Of a DNA stretch of 64,000 nucleotides, positions 1 through 8,345 are shown piece by piece; position 1 is the stretch's first letter; each line of letters starts with the position of its first letter. Position numbers and translations under genes: made by a program. Under the pieces are notes generated by a model. That model made no database searches. It was not told the origin of the DNA and saw only the letters and a list, made by a program, of their open reading frames with translations. The stretch comes from Merdimonas faecis (lineage in GTDB: Bacteria > Bacillota > Clostridia > Lachnospirales > Lachnospiraceae). The stretch spans positions 1 through 64,000 of the forward strand of contig NZ_MIEH01000016.1 of the NCBI RefSeq assembly GCF_001754075.1. The letters are read 5' to 3'.

Positions 1-80
1 GTGTACGTCCCCGATCGCGTTTGTGGGTGTCCCCATCTGCGTTTTACCCTGTCCCTTTTTGCAAAAGTGTACGTCCCCAA
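1..80. repeat. Dispersed REP-like element, copy 1 (cut by window edge)
   Basis: GTCCC occurs at 7, 29, 51 and 73, exactly 22 bp apart. It opens with the right half of the GTGTACGTCCCC palindrome (left half would lie before the window) and ends with TTTTTGCAAAAGTGTACGTCCCC-type sequence without its partner arm. The same modules recur near 9.74, 23.82, 36.02 and 61.10 kb. It lies directly upstream of the mnmM promoter. Confidence 0.8.
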
Positions 81-87
81 ATAATCG

Positions 88-96
88 TGATATAAT
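88..96 (+). promoter_or_regulatory. Extended -10 promoter of mnmM
   Basis: TGA-TATAAT at 88-96 is an extended -10 element. No good -35 hexamer stands 16-18 bp upstream because that position is inside the REP-like copy. The start codon follows 36 bp downstream, after AAGGAGGAG. Confidence 0.6.
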
Positions 97-132
97 GATT
101 GCATTATGATACGATGAAGGAGGAGCTGCGAG

Positions 133-696
133 ATGCGCCCATCACAGATTACAGACTGGTGCCAGGAGATTCTCCGCACCCAGGCCAGACCGGGAGGTCT
201 TTATATTGACGCAACTATGGGAAATGGGCATGATACTCTTTTTTTCAGCCGGCTGGCTGGAGAAAGCGGACGGGTGCTGGCTTTTGATATCCAGCCGGCC
301 GCATTGGAGTCCACAAGGGAATTGTTAAAAGATCAGGGGATGGCAGAGAGAGCAGAACTGATCCTGGACAGCCATGAGCATATGGATTCCTACGCTGAAC
401 GGGGGTCTGTGGATGCCATCTGTTTTAATTTCGGCTATCTGCCGGGCGGCGACCATAAGATTGCAACCAGGGCAGACACCAGCATTAAGGCAGTAGAAAA
501 GGGCCTTGACCTCTTGAAAAAGGGAGGAATGATGAGCCTTTGCATTTACAGCGGAGGAGACACCGGATTTGAGGAGCGAGATCGGCTTCTTGAATTCTTA
601 AAAACTCTTCCGCCGAAAGAATATACGGTTATTGTTAACCAGTACCATAATCGAAAAAATCAGCCGCCGATACCGGTGTTTATATTCAAGAATTAA
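133..696 (+). CDS. mnmM: tRNA (mnm5s2U34) methyltransferase MnmM
   Basis: This is a class I SAM-dependent methyltransferase of the YtqB/MnmM family, which completes the mnm5s2U modification at the wobble base of tRNAs. The SAM-binding loop DATMGNGHDT lies near residue 27, the acidic strand end AFDIQ near 51, and the family signature NFGYLPGGDH near 99, followed by a YSGGDTGFEE segment. At 187 aa it has the usual length of the family and is complete. The start has AAGGAGGAG about 8 bp upstream. It is cytosolic and is followed after 21 bp by a flavoprotein gene, probably in the same transcript. Confidence 0.9.
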   Translation: MRPSQITDWCQEILRTQARPGGLYIDATMGNGHDTLFFSRLAGESGRVLAFDIQPAALESTRELLKDQGMAERAELILDSHEHMDSYAERGSVDAICFNFGYLPGGDHKIATRADTSIKAVEKGLDLLKKGGMMSLCIYSGGDTGFEERDRLLEFLKTLPPKEYTVIVNQYHNRKNQPPIPVFIFKN

Positions 697-717
697 GGAA
701 TAAGGAGGAAACCAAAG

Positions 718-1209
718 ATGAGGAGAAAAGAAAGGGAAGTCACAGATATAAAAGAGATCCGGGAAGTGCTGGATATCTGCAAAGTCTGCCGGCTTGGAAT
801 TGCGGATGAGGGAGGTGCTTACATTGTGCCGCTCAATTACGGATACCGGTTGGAAGATGGGGTATTGACCCTGTATTTTCACGGAGCGAAGGAAGGAAAG
901 AAACTGGATCTGATCCGGAAGAATCCAGAGGTGGGATTTGAAATGGACGGACGGCATGAACTGATGGAAGGTGATAAGGCCTGCCAGTACAGCTATTATT
1001 TTGCCAGTGTGATCGGAAAAGGAAAGGCTGTGATCGTAGAAGATCCGGAAGAAAAGCTGTGTGCGCTGGAAAAGCTGATGAAACATCAGACCGGAAAAGA
1101 TTTTTCGGAATTCCGGGAAAACCCACGGCTGGAGCAGACGGTGGGAATATTGAAAGTAGAAGCGGACATATATACCTGTAAAAAGCATGAGCCGGCAAAA
1201 CAAGTATAA
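718..1209 (+). CDS. Pyridoxamine 5'-phosphate oxidase-like (NimA-type) flavoprotein
   Basis: The 163-residue protein has the split-barrel FMN-binding fold of the NimA/Pyridox_ox_2 group. It shows an N-terminal MRRKEREVTD helix, an IVPLNYGY strand, LTLYFHGAKEGKKLDLI and the VGFEMDG segment typical of these proteins, then YSYYFASVIGKGKA. Members bind FMN or haem and some reduce 5-nitroimidazoles, but the substrate here cannot be told. A ribosome binding site (AAGGAGGAAACC) lies just upstream. Its place behind mnmM suggests co-transcription only and gives no clue to function. Confidence 0.8.
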   Translation: MRRKEREVTDIKEIREVLDICKVCRLGIADEGGAYIVPLNYGYRLEDGVLTLYFHGAKEGKKLDLIRKNPEVGFEMDGRHELMEGDKACQYSYYFASVIGKGKAVIVEDPEEKLCALEKLMKHQTGKDFSEFRENPRLEQTVGILKVEADIYTCKKHEPAKQV

Positions 1210-1271
1210 CCGGCAGGTAAAAGAAAATTGCAAAATTTGTCAACTTAATGCTTTAATCTGTGAAAGTAATA

Positions 1272-1318
1272 TGGTATAATAACTGCGTTACGCACAGTAC
1301 AATGTGCAGGTTATAACG
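1272..1318 (+). promoter_or_regulatory. Promoter and leader dyad of the ior-paaK operon
   Basis: TGG-TATAAT at 1272-1280 is an extended -10 sequence with a weak TTTAAT 17 bp upstream. Just downstream lies a nested imperfect dyad: CGTTA (1286-1290) with TAACG (1314-1318), and GCACA (1292-1296) with TGTGC (1303-1307). It could be an operator at the transcription start or a short leader hairpin. Confidence 0.55.
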
Positions 1319-1344
1319 TTGAGAGCGAAAGGATGAATTGTAGT

Positions 1345-3099
1345 ATGTCAGAAAATAAAAAAGTGATCATGCTGGGCAATGAAGCCATTGCCAGAGGTGC
1401 ATACGAGGCGGGAGTCAAGGTGTCTGCCGCTTATCCGGGGACACCCAGCACGGAGATCAGTGAATATCTGGTACAGTATAAGGACGACCTGTACTGTGAA
1501 TGGTCGCCGAATGAGAAGGTAGCGACCGAGGTGGCTATCGGAGCGTCAGTGGTAGGCGTGCGGGCCATGTCCTGTATGAAGCATGTTGGATTTAACGTGG
1601 CCGCTGATCCGGCATACACCGTATCCTATATGGGGGTAAACGGCGGACTCGTGATTGTAGTGGCGGACGATCCGGGACTTTACAGCTCGCAGAATGAGCA
1701 GGACACCCGGATGGTGGCAAGAGCGGCACAGCTTCCGGTACTGGAGCCTTCCGACAGTTCAGAGGCCAAGGAGTTTATGAAGCTGGCCTTTGATCTGAGC
1801 GAACAGTTTGACCGCCCGTTTGTTTTCCGTACCACCACAAGGCTGGCTCATTCACAGGGAATCGTGGAACTGGGAGAGCGTGTCTGTCCGGAAGACAGAC
1901 CCTATGAAAAAAATATCCAGAAGACCGTCATGATGCCGGGCAATGCAAAGCTCCGCCATGTGGAGATCGAGAAGCGGAATCTGGAGCTTGCTGAGGCTGC
2001 CAACACTCTGCCGATCAATAAAGTGGAGATGAATGATACCAGGATCGGTGTGATCACCAGCGGAATCCCGTATCAATATGTAAAGGAAGCGCTGCCGGAG
2101 GCATCTGTTTTGAAGCTTGGTATGGTAAATCCGCTGCCAAGAAAGCTGATCGAAGATTTCGCTTCTAAAGTAGAGACCTTATATATTGTAGAAGAGCTGG
2201 ATCCGGTAATTGAAGAACAGGTAAAATCATGGGGGATTTCTGCCATTGGAAAAGAAATCTTTACCGTACAGGGCGAGTACAGCGCCAATATGATCCGGGA
2301 GGCTGTCTTAAAGGAAGATTTAGGTCTGGAAAAACCGGCAGCTGCGCCGGGAAGACCGCCGATTCTCTGCCCGGGATGTCCTCACAGGAGTGTATACTAT
2401 GTATTAAATAAACTGAAGCTGCACGCAGCAGGAGATATCGGATGCTATACGCTGGGAGCCGTGGCGCCTCTTAGCGTGGTAGATACCACCATCTGTATGG
2501 GCGCAAGTATTTCCAGCCTTCATGGAATGGAAAAAGCAAAGGGAAAAGAGTACATCAAAAACTGGGTGGCAGTGATCGGAGATTCCACATTCCTGCATAC
2601 CGGTGTCAATTCCCTGATGAACATGATGTATAACAAAGCAACTGGAACAGTACTCATTCTGGACAATTCCACCACAGGAATGACCGGGCACCAGGATCAT
2701 GCGGCAACCGGAAAGACCCTGCAGGGAGATCCTACATATGCGATCAATATTCCGGCGCTTTGCAAGGCTATCGGCGTGCCGAACGTGATCGAAATCAATG
2801 CATTTGATATTGTGAACCTGGAGAAGGTGATCAAAGAAGAGGTGGCAAAGGACGAGGTGTCTGTGATCATAACCAAAACACCTTGTGTGCTTCTTGATAA
2901 ATCGAAAAAGCCGCTTTACAGGGCCCTTACGGATAAATGTAAAAAGTGCGGCATGTGTATGAAGCCGGGATGTCCCGCCATGACAAAAAATGCAGACGGC
3001 ACCATCCGCATCGATGATACCATGTGTACCGGGTGCGGACTGTGTGAGAACCTGTGTAAATTTGATGCGATCGAGCTGGTAAAGGAGGGTGACAGATAA
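1345..3099 (+). CDS. iorA: Indolepyruvate:ferredoxin oxidoreductase, alpha subunit
   Basis: IorA is the thiamine diphosphate and Fe-S subunit that oxidatively decarboxylates aryl pyruvates (from Trp, Phe, Tyr) to aryl-acetyl-CoA and passes the electrons to ferredoxin. The N-terminal pyruvate:ferredoxin oxidoreductase-type domain begins with GNEAIARGAYEAG. The ThDP-binding part contains GDIGCYTLG and GDSTFLHTG. Two C-terminal ferredoxin-like cysteine motifs (CKKCGMC..GCP and CTGCGLCENLC) are present. The start at 1345 is preferred because AAGGA lies about 11 bp upstream; the in-frame ATG at 1333 would leave no spacing. It overlaps iorB by one base. Confidence 0.93.
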   Translation: MSENKKVIMLGNEAIARGAYEAGVKVSAAYPGTPSTEISEYLVQYKDDLYCEWSPNEKVATEVAIGASVVGVRAMSCMKHVGFNVAADPAYTVSYMGVNGGLVIVVADDPGLYSSQNEQDTRMVARAAQLPVLEPSDSSEAKEFMKLAFDLSEQFDRPFVFRTTTRLAHSQGIVELGERVCPEDRPYEKNIQKTVMMPGNAKLRHVEIEKRNLELAEAANTLPINKVEMNDTRIGVITSGIPYQYVKEALPEASVLKLGMVNPLPRKLIEDFASKVETLYIVEELDPVIEEQVKSWGISAIGKEIFTVQGEYSANMIREAVLKEDLGLEKPAAAPGRPPILCPGCPHRSVYYVLNKLKLHAAGDIGCYTLGAVAPLSVVDTTICMGASISSLHGMEKAKGKEYIKNWVAVIGDSTFLHTGVNSLMNMMYNKATGTVLILDNSTTGMTGHQDHAATGKTLQGDPTYAINIPALCKAIGVPNVIEINAFDIVNLEKVIKEEVAKDEVSVIITKTPCVLLDKSKKPLYRALTDKCKKCGMCMKPGCPAMTKNADGTIRIDDTMCTGCGLCENLCKFDAIELVKEGDR

Positions 3100-3668
3100 T
3101 GGAAACAAAGAATATTATGATCGTCGGCGTCGGCGGACAGGGCACACTTCTGACCAGCAGGGTTCTGGGAGGACTGGCGATTGCCGGAGGATATGATGTA
3201 AAGCTTTCTGAAGTGCACGGGATGGCACAGAGGGGAGGAAGTGTAGTCACCTTTGTGCGCTACGGAGAAAACGTGGCGGAGCCTATCGTGGAAGAGGGCC
3301 AGGCAGATGTCATCATTGCCTTCGAACGCCTGGAAGCTTTACGGTATGCACATTTCCTGAAAAAAGACGGGGCACTGGTCGTGAATGACTGGCGGATCGA
3401 TCCCATGCCTGTAGTGATTGGGGCGGCTCAGTATCCGGACCACATTATTGAAACCCTGAAGGAAAATCATAAGGTATATACGGTCAATGCAACAGAGGAA
3501 GCAAAAAAACTTGGAAATTCCAGGGTATTTAATCTGATCGTCCTTGGAATTGCAGCACAGCATATGGATTTTACAAAAGAGCAGTGGTATGAGGTCATTG
3601 AAAAAACGGTACCGCCAAAAACAGTAGAAATTAACAAAAAGGCATTTGATGTGGGCTACCAGTTATAG
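3099..3668 (+). CDS. iorB: Indolepyruvate:ferredoxin oxidoreductase, beta subunit
   Basis: This is the gamma-type (POR_gamma) partner of IorA. The dinucleotide-like loop GVGGQGTLLTSRVLG sits at residue 9, and EVHGMAQRGGSVVTFVR, typical of the family, at about 40. At 189 aa it is of normal length. The start codon overlaps the iorA stop by one base, which implies translational coupling and an alpha-beta complex. GGAGGG lies inside the end of iorA. Confidence 0.93.
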   Translation: METKNIMIVGVGGQGTLLTSRVLGGLAIAGGYDVKLSEVHGMAQRGGSVVTFVRYGENVAEPIVEEGQADVIIAFERLEALRYAHFLKKDGALVVNDWRIDPMPVVIGAAQYPDHIIETLKENHKVYTVNATEEAKKLGNSRVFNLIVLGIAAQHMDFTKEQWYEVIEKTVPPKTVEINKKAFDVGYQL

Positions 3669-3707
3669 AAATCATTATTTTAGAGACACAGGAGGAGAGA
3701 AAAAGAG

Positions 3708-5039
3708 ATGGCAGGAGTGGCGTTGGAAAACTGGAAAGAAATGATCAGAGATCCAAAAATTGAGTGCATGAGCAGGGATGAAATGACTGCCCTGCAGAGT
3801 GAACGGCTGGTAAAGCAGGTAAAGAATGTTTATGAGCATGTAGAGTTTTACCGGAAGAAAATGGATGAAATGGGCGTAGAGCCCGGGGATATCAAAGGGA
3901 TCGAGGATATCGGAAAGCTCCCGTTTACAACCAAGGAAGATCTGAGAGATCATTATCCGTTCGGACTGCTTGCGGTTCCGCAGGAGAAGATTGTAAGAGT
4001 ACAGGGAACTTCCGGAACAACCGGAAAGCTGACCCTGGCTTCTTATACACAGAAGGATGTAGAAGTGTGGGGTGAGTGTGTGGCCAGAGGCCTTGCAATG
4101 GCAGGACTCACAGCCGGAGACCGGATCCATATCTGCTATGGCTACGGATTGTTTACCGGAGGTCTGGGCCTTGACTTTGGTGCACAGGCGCTGGGGGCGA
4201 TGGCAATACCGATGTCCGCAGGAAATACAAAACGGCAGCTGATGTGTATGGAAGATTTCGGCGCTACAGCCTTTGCATGTACTCCTTCTTACGCAGTGTA
4301 TCTGGCAGAGGCGGCACAGGAAGCGGGTATTGTGGACCGTCTGCAGCTGAAGGCAAGCATCAACGGCGCTGAGCCCTGGACCGATGAGATGAGGAAGAAG
4401 ATCGAGAGTATCCTTCACATCAATACATTCGATATTTACGGACTTTGTGAGATCACCGGGCCTGGCGTGGCAATGGACTGTATCCATCATAAAGGGCTGC
4501 ATGTCCATGAGGATTATTTCTATCCAGAGATCCTGAATCCTGCCGATCAGACACCTTGTGCAGATGGAGAAACCGGTGAGCTGGTATTTACTACGCTGGC
4601 TAAAGAAGGAATGCCGCTGATCCGGTACCGCACGAAGGATCTGACCAGCATTGATCATACAGCATGCGAATGTGGAAGAACACTTCCTCGGATCCAGAAA
4701 TTTACCGGACGTACCGACGACATGAAGGTTATCCGCGGCGTCAATGTATTCCCGACACAGGTAGAGGCAGCGCTTCTGTCTATGGGCGGCGGTGTGGCTC
4801 CGCATTATCTGATGATCGTGGACCGCGAGAATAACCTGGATGTGCTGACGGTTATGGTAGAGGTAGATGAGAAATACTTCTCGGATGAGATCCGTAAGCT
4901 GGATGAGTTGAAAAACAGAGTGGGCGCCGTGCTTAAGCAGGCACTGGGCGTATCTGTAAGAGTGAAGCTGGTAGAGCCAAAGACCATTCAGAGAAGTGAA
5001 GGTAAAGCAAAACGTGTCATTGATAACAGAGTGTTGTAA
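3708..5039 (+). CDS. paaK: Phenylacetate-CoA ligase (PaaK family)
   Basis: An adenylate-forming enzyme that converts an aryl acid such as phenylacetate or indoleacetate to its CoA thioester with ATP, or runs in reverse to make ATP. The P-loop-like motif QGTSGTTGKLTLASYT is near residue 100, the YGLCEITGPG motif near 243, and RYRTKDL plus RTDDMKVIRGVNVFP in the C-terminal hinge. At 443 aa it has standard length. In this iorAB-paaK order the likely job is ATP recovery from aryl-acetyl-CoA made by IorAB during amino-acid fermentation; that direction is inferred from context. Confidence 0.92.
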   Translation: MAGVALENWKEMIRDPKIECMSRDEMTALQSERLVKQVKNVYEHVEFYRKKMDEMGVEPGDIKGIEDIGKLPFTTKEDLRDHYPFGLLAVPQEKIVRVQGTSGTTGKLTLASYTQKDVEVWGECVARGLAMAGLTAGDRIHICYGYGLFTGGLGLDFGAQALGAMAIPMSAGNTKRQLMCMEDFGATAFACTPSYAVYLAEAAQEAGIVDRLQLKASINGAEPWTDEMRKKIESILHINTFDIYGLCEITGPGVAMDCIHHKGLHVHEDYFYPEILNPADQTPCADGETGELVFTTLAKEGMPLIRYRTKDLTSIDHTACECGRTLPRIQKFTGRTDDMKVIRGVNVFPTQVEAALLSMGGGVAPHYLMIVDRENNLDVLTVMVEVDEKYFSDEIRKLDELKNRVGAVLKQALGVSVRVKLVEPKTIQRSEGKAKRVIDNRVL

Positions 5040-5055
5040 AAGGGGGAACTTGGGT

Positions 5056-5493
5056 ATGAATCATACAATTCAGCAGTTATCGGTTTTTTTGGAAAACAGA
5101 GAAGGACGTCTGGACGATGTGCTGGATGTGCTTGCAAAGAACGATGTCAATATTGTGGCGCTGAGCCTGGCGGATACGTCTGATTACGGCATGCTCCGCA
5201 TGATCGTGTCTGATCCGCAAAAAGGGCGGGCGTCCTTAAAGGATGCGGGCATCACAGCCATGCTGACAGATGTAGTGGCACTGCGCGTGCCCCATGCGAC
5301 AGGATCCCTTAGCAAGGCGATGCACCAGATCGTGGAGGGCAGGGTTAATATTGAATACATGTATGCCTTTGCCAATGGAAGCGATGCGGCGGCCGTCTTA
5401 AAGAGCGATGATCCATTGAAAGTGGTGGATATTCTGAAGGGCAGCGGATTTGACGTATATAGTGCGGATGAAGCTTACAGAGCGAACCAGTAA
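5056..5493 (+). CDS. Tandem ACT-domain protein
   Basis: The protein of 145 aa carries two ACT domains (about 5-70 and 75-140). The first begins IQQLSVFLENREGRLDDV, the classic ligand-binding beta-alpha start, and NDVNIVALSLADTSDYGM follows. ACT domains bind amino acids; genes of this kind commonly follow iorAB-paaK in clostridia, so it probably senses an aromatic amino acid or aryl acid. The start at 5056 has AGGGGGAACT upstream; an upstream in-frame ATG at 4996 lies inside paaK and lacks a ribosome binding site. Confidence 0.85.
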   Translation: MNHTIQQLSVFLENREGRLDDVLDVLAKNDVNIVALSLADTSDYGMLRMIVSDPQKGRASLKDAGITAMLTDVVALRVPHATGSLSKAMHQIVEGRVNIEYMYAFANGSDAAAVLKSDDPLKVVDILKGSGFDVYSADEAYRANQ

Positions 5494-5515
5494 AAGAAAA
5501 GATATAAGTATGAAG

Positions 5516-5557
5516 CCGCAAAAAGCGGGATCGGATATCCGGTCCCGCTTTTTGCGG
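5516..5557. terminator. Bidirectional terminator between ACT gene and folate operon
   Basis: A 15-bp perfect inverted repeat, CCGCAAAAAGCGGGA (5516-5530) and TCCCGCTTTTTGCGG (5543-5557), lies between convergent genes. The A and T runs within the arms let it act in both directions. Confidence 0.85.
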
Positions 5558-5571
5558 GTGTTTCTGGCAGA

Positions 5572-6384
5572 TTAAAGTTCCTGCAGCATCTCCCATACAG
5601 TTTTTCCGGTGACCGGATGGTGCAGGTAAGGAGCGATCTCGCACAGGGGGCGGAGAACAAACTCCCGGTTGGGAAGATCCACATGTGGGATGCAAAGATC
5701 GGCTTCACCCAGGATCAGATCGTCATAAAAGAGGATGTCCAGATCCAGCGTCCGGGGGCCCCAGCGTAAGGTGCGTTCCCGTCCAGCCTCCTGTTCGATG
5801 TGGTGGAGACTGTCCAGAAGCTCGCGGGGAGTAAGGAGTGTGCGAAGCCTCAGACAGCCGTTCAGAAAATCATCCTGGTCTGTCACGCCGTAGGGTTTTG
5901 TGACCAGAAAATCAGAGACTGCTTCCACCTGGCAGGAGGAGGTTTCTTTTAATGCCTGGACTGCCTGGAGAAGGTAATCCTCCTTATTTCCCATATTAGA
6001 CCCCATACCCAGGTATACGGTATGCCAGCCACGTTCGATAGCGACAGAAACCGTTTCAAGCGGAAGGCCGATGGGGGCCCAGGGCTTTTTGATTTCCAGT
6101 TGAATGGAAGACAGGCCTTTTGTGTGCAAAAGAAGATCCTCTGCCAGCATTTCTGCCGCCCGCTCCAAAAGATTATAGGTGTGCTGCTTCAGGAAGCGGG
6201 TGATGGTCTGGCAGATGGTTCCGTAGTCAATGGAAGCTTCCAGATCATCCGTTTTTCCGGCTATTCTTGTATCTGTATAAAGAATGGCAGAAATGATGAA
6301 TTTCTGTCCCAGCTTTTGCTCTTCCGGAAAAACGCCGTGATTGGCGTAGACTTCCAGATTTTTGATGGTGATCTGATCGTTCAT
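5572..6384 (-). CDS. folK: Dihydroneopterin aldolase / HPPK fusion (FolB-FolK)
   Basis: This 270-aa fusion performs two consecutive folate steps. Residues 1-120 are FolB (LEVYANHGVFPEEQKLGQ, with the conserved NHG and E). The rest is FolK, 6-hydroxymethyl-7,8-dihydropterin pyrophosphokinase: YLGMGSNMG, FLNGCLRL and the signature RWGPRTLDLDILFYDD. A GTG three codons upstream (6393) overlaps the folP stop, but AAGGAG sits directly against it. With ATG at 6384 the spacing is about 8 bp, so that start is chosen. It is the last gene of the folate operon. Confidence 0.93.
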   Translation of the reverse strand: MNDQITIKNLEVYANHGVFPEEQKLGQKFIISAILYTDTRIAGKTDDLEASIDYGTICQTITRFLKQHTYNLLERAAEMLAEDLLLHTKGLSSIQLEIKKPWAPIGLPLETVSVAIERGWHTVYLGMGSNMGNKEDYLLQAVQALKETSSCQVEAVSDFLVTKPYGVTDQDDFLNGCLRLRTLLTPRELLDSLHHIEQEAGRERTLRWGPRTLDLDILFYDDLILGEADLCIPHVDLPNREFVLRPLCEIAPYLHHPVTGKTVWEMLQEL

Positions 6385-6389
6385 AGTAA

Positions 6390-7199
6390 TCACTCCTTAT
6401 TCATAATAGCCTCTGTCATGCGGATCGCCCGTGCGTTAGCCTGCACATCATGGACACGGACAAAGGCGCATCCTTGAGTCATTCCGTATACAGTGGTGGC
6501 AAGGGTTCCTTCCTCTCGCTGATCGGCGGGAAGATCAAGGGTCAGCCCGATCACGGATTTCCGGGAGGTTCCAAGGAGTACCGGATAGCCAAGCTCCTGC
6601 ATGCAGCCAAGATTCCGGATCACGGCAAGGTTCATCTCGTAAGTCTTTCCAAATCCGACGCCGGGATCCAGCATGATCTTGTCATCTGGGATGCCGGCCG
6701 CTTTTGCCAGGCGGATACAGCCTTTCAGATCTTCCAGAAAATCCGGGAAGAAATCCTGGTAATCCGGTTCTTTACGGTTGTGCATCAGGCAGCAGGATGC
6801 GCCGAATTTCTGGATGGTTTCTGCCATTTCAGGATCATACTTAAGTCCCCAGATATCGTTGACCAGGTCGGCCCCGGCCTCCAGGGCGCAGCGGGCAACC
6901 CCTGCTTTGTAGGTATCGATGGAAAGCGGGATGTCAAAGCGTTTCCGGATAGCCTCAATGACCGGGACAGTACGGCTGATCTCTTCTTCATCCGTGACTT
7001 TAGTATGGCCCGGACGGGTGGACTCCCCGCCGATGTCCAGAATATCGGCTCCGGCATTGATCATTTCTTCCGCATGGAAAAGGGCTGCGTCTAAATTGTT
7101 GTATTTTCCTCCGTCGGAAAAAGAGTCCGGCGTGGTATTTAAGATTCCCATGATATAGGTGTGGTGGTCGGTGTCAAAATGTCTGTTCCTGATAATCAT
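6390..7199 (-). CDS. folP: Dihydropteroate synthase
   Basis: FolP condenses 6-hydroxymethyl-dihydropterin diphosphate with p-aminobenzoate and is the sulfonamide target. The signatures are all present: MGILNTTPDSFSDGG near residue 17, DIGGESTRPG near 56, LMLDPGVGFGKT-type loop near 180 and GTSRKS near 216. At 269 aa the length is normal. It overlaps the HD-domain gene by 4 bases upstream (ATGA), with AAGGAG about 7 bp before the start. Confidence 0.95.
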   Translation of the reverse strand: MIIRNRHFDTDHHTYIMGILNTTPDSFSDGGKYNNLDAALFHAEEMINAGADILDIGGESTRPGHTKVTDEEEISRTVPVIEAIRKRFDIPLSIDTYKAGVARCALEAGADLVNDIWGLKYDPEMAETIQKFGASCCLMHNRKEPDYQDFFPDFLEDLKGCIRLAKAAGIPDDKIMLDPGVGFGKTYEMNLAVIRNLGCMQELGYPVLLGTSRKSVIGLTLDLPADQREEGTLATTVYGMTQGCAFVRVHDVQANARAIRMTEAIMNKE

Positions 7200-7705
7200 A
7201 AGTCAATCTCCTTGTTCTTTTTCGTAGTATCCCAATTACAGGCTTCGCTGGCAGGGCAGCTAAAACAGGCCCTTGAGGCTTTGTCGCTCTCATAGAGGAG
7301 AGCCTCCAGAAGCTCTGGCGTCTCCCTGAGTTTCCGGTGGCCGCGGATAGCAGTCAGGATCGTTTCGGTTTCCTCCGGAGAAAATCTAAGATGAGGGGGA
7401 AGTCCGGAAAGGATCTCTTCTGCAATCCGGGCGCTTGAAAGTTCGTGCGGCGTGCCATTTTCATACTGCTCCCATTTTCCGATGTCATGGAGAAGGGCGG
7501 CGGCATAGATCAGATCTCTGGAAAGAGGAAGGGCTCTTTCCAGGCTTTTGATATAGGCAATCCTGGCAGTGTCTAAAAGATGCTCCATGCCGTGACGGCA
7601 GAAAATACGGCCGCGTTCCAGATCGTTTAAACGCCGAAGAGAAGACTGGTAGAGAGGGTGGTTTCGGATCGCCTCCAGCCGTTCCCTGCAGATATCATGT
7701 TCCAT
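7196..7705 (-). CDS. HD-domain hydrolase in the folate operon
   Basis: A 169-aa metal-dependent HD phosphohydrolase-like protein. A first His occurs in FCRHGMEHLLDTARIA, the HD doublet in AALLHDIGKWEQY near residue 72, and a further HEL and GHR later in the domain. A C-terminal stretch has four cysteines (ACFSCPASEAC plus a neighbour region), perhaps metal-binding. It sits between folE and folP, overlapping folP. No FolQ/NudB-type dihydroneopterin triphosphatase is seen in the operon, so this protein may supply a dephosphorylation step; that is inference. Confidence 0.8.
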   Translation of the reverse strand: MEHDICRERLEAIRNHPLYQSSLRRLNDLERGRIFCRHGMEHLLDTARIAYIKSLERALPLSRDLIYAAALLHDIGKWEQYENGTPHELSSARIAEEILSGLPPHLRFSPEETETILTAIRGHRKLRETPELLEALLYESDKASRACFSCPASEACNWDTTKKNKEIDL

Positions 7706-7706
7706 A

Positions 7707-8270
7707 TCAGTCCCTCTTTTCCAGCATCCGGAAGAACCGGTCTTCCAGGGCAGGATCTGTCTTAAAGACGCCGCGGCGTGCCATGCTTACGGTCCGGCTG
7801 CCAGGTTTTTTGATGCCACGCATCGTCATACACAGATGCTCGGCCTCAGAAAGTACCATGACCCCCCTGGGCTGCATGCAGGTCATAAGGGCGTCCGCAA
7901 TCTGGTCAGTGAGCTGTTCCTGGAGCTGGAGCCTCCTTGCGTAAACCTCGACCGTCCGGGCCAGCTTGCTTAATCCAACAACCTTCCCGTCAGGGACGTA
8001 AGCAATATGAACCTTGCCGAAGAAGGGCAGCATATGGTGCTCACAGGTGGAATAAAAGGTAATGTCCTTTTCCAGCACCATTTCCGTATTGTCGGTATGA
8101 AACATTTTGGATAAATGTGTGGAAGGCGCTTCTTCCATGCCACTGAATAACTCGGTATACATCCTTGCGATCCGGTCCGGGGTCTCGATGAGACCCTCCC
8201 GGGAGGGATCTTCGCCGATGCCCTCCAGCAAAAGCCGGACCCCTTCTTTGATTTTTTCCTGATCGATCAT
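7707..8270 (-). CDS. folE: GTP cyclohydrolase I
   Basis: FolE converts GTP to 7,8-dihydroneopterin triphosphate, the first step of folate synthesis. Zinc ligands are seen in [13 protein letters not shown] (near residue 73) and in [12 protein letters not shown] (near 147). The substrate-loop sequences [17 protein letters not shown] and [10 protein letters not shown] match the type I enzyme. The 187-aa length is normal. AGAGGATTGATAGG precedes the start, and the next gene begins two bases beyond the stop. Confidence 0.95.
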   Translation of the reverse strand: MIDQEKIKEGVRLLLEGIGEDPSREGLIETPDRIARMYTELFSGMEEAPSTHLSKMFHTDNTEMVLEKDITFYSTCEHHMLPFFGKVHIAYVPDGKVVGLSKLARTVEVYARRLQLQEQLTDQIADALMTCMQPRGVMVLSEAEHLCMTMRGIKKPGSRTVSMARRGVFKTDPALEDRFFRMLEKRD

Positions 8271-8275
8271 CCTAT

Positions 8276-8340
8276 CAATCCTCTTTTCTATTTCTTTTTT
8301 ATTTCTTCTATATTTCTTATTTCTTCTATTGTTTTTCGGC
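8276..8340 (-). other. Polypurine tract between folC and folE
   Basis: On the minus strand this gap is almost only A and G, with repeats of AGAAGAAATA and AAATA. It ends in the folE ribosome binding site. It may simply be an unstructured leader, and no promoter-like hexamers are evident. Confidence 0.5.
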
Positions 8341-8345
8341 TGCTT

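Noticed and set aside
1-80. The 22-bp periodic units as a CRISPR array
   Set aside because: Units are only partly alike, there are at most three or four, no cas genes are near and the period is far shorter than repeat plus spacer.
3675-4805. A 376-codon open frame on the minus strand
   Set aside because: It lies wholly opposite paaK, has no ribosome binding site, and its protein is Cys/His-rich noise typical of antisense to a coding gene.
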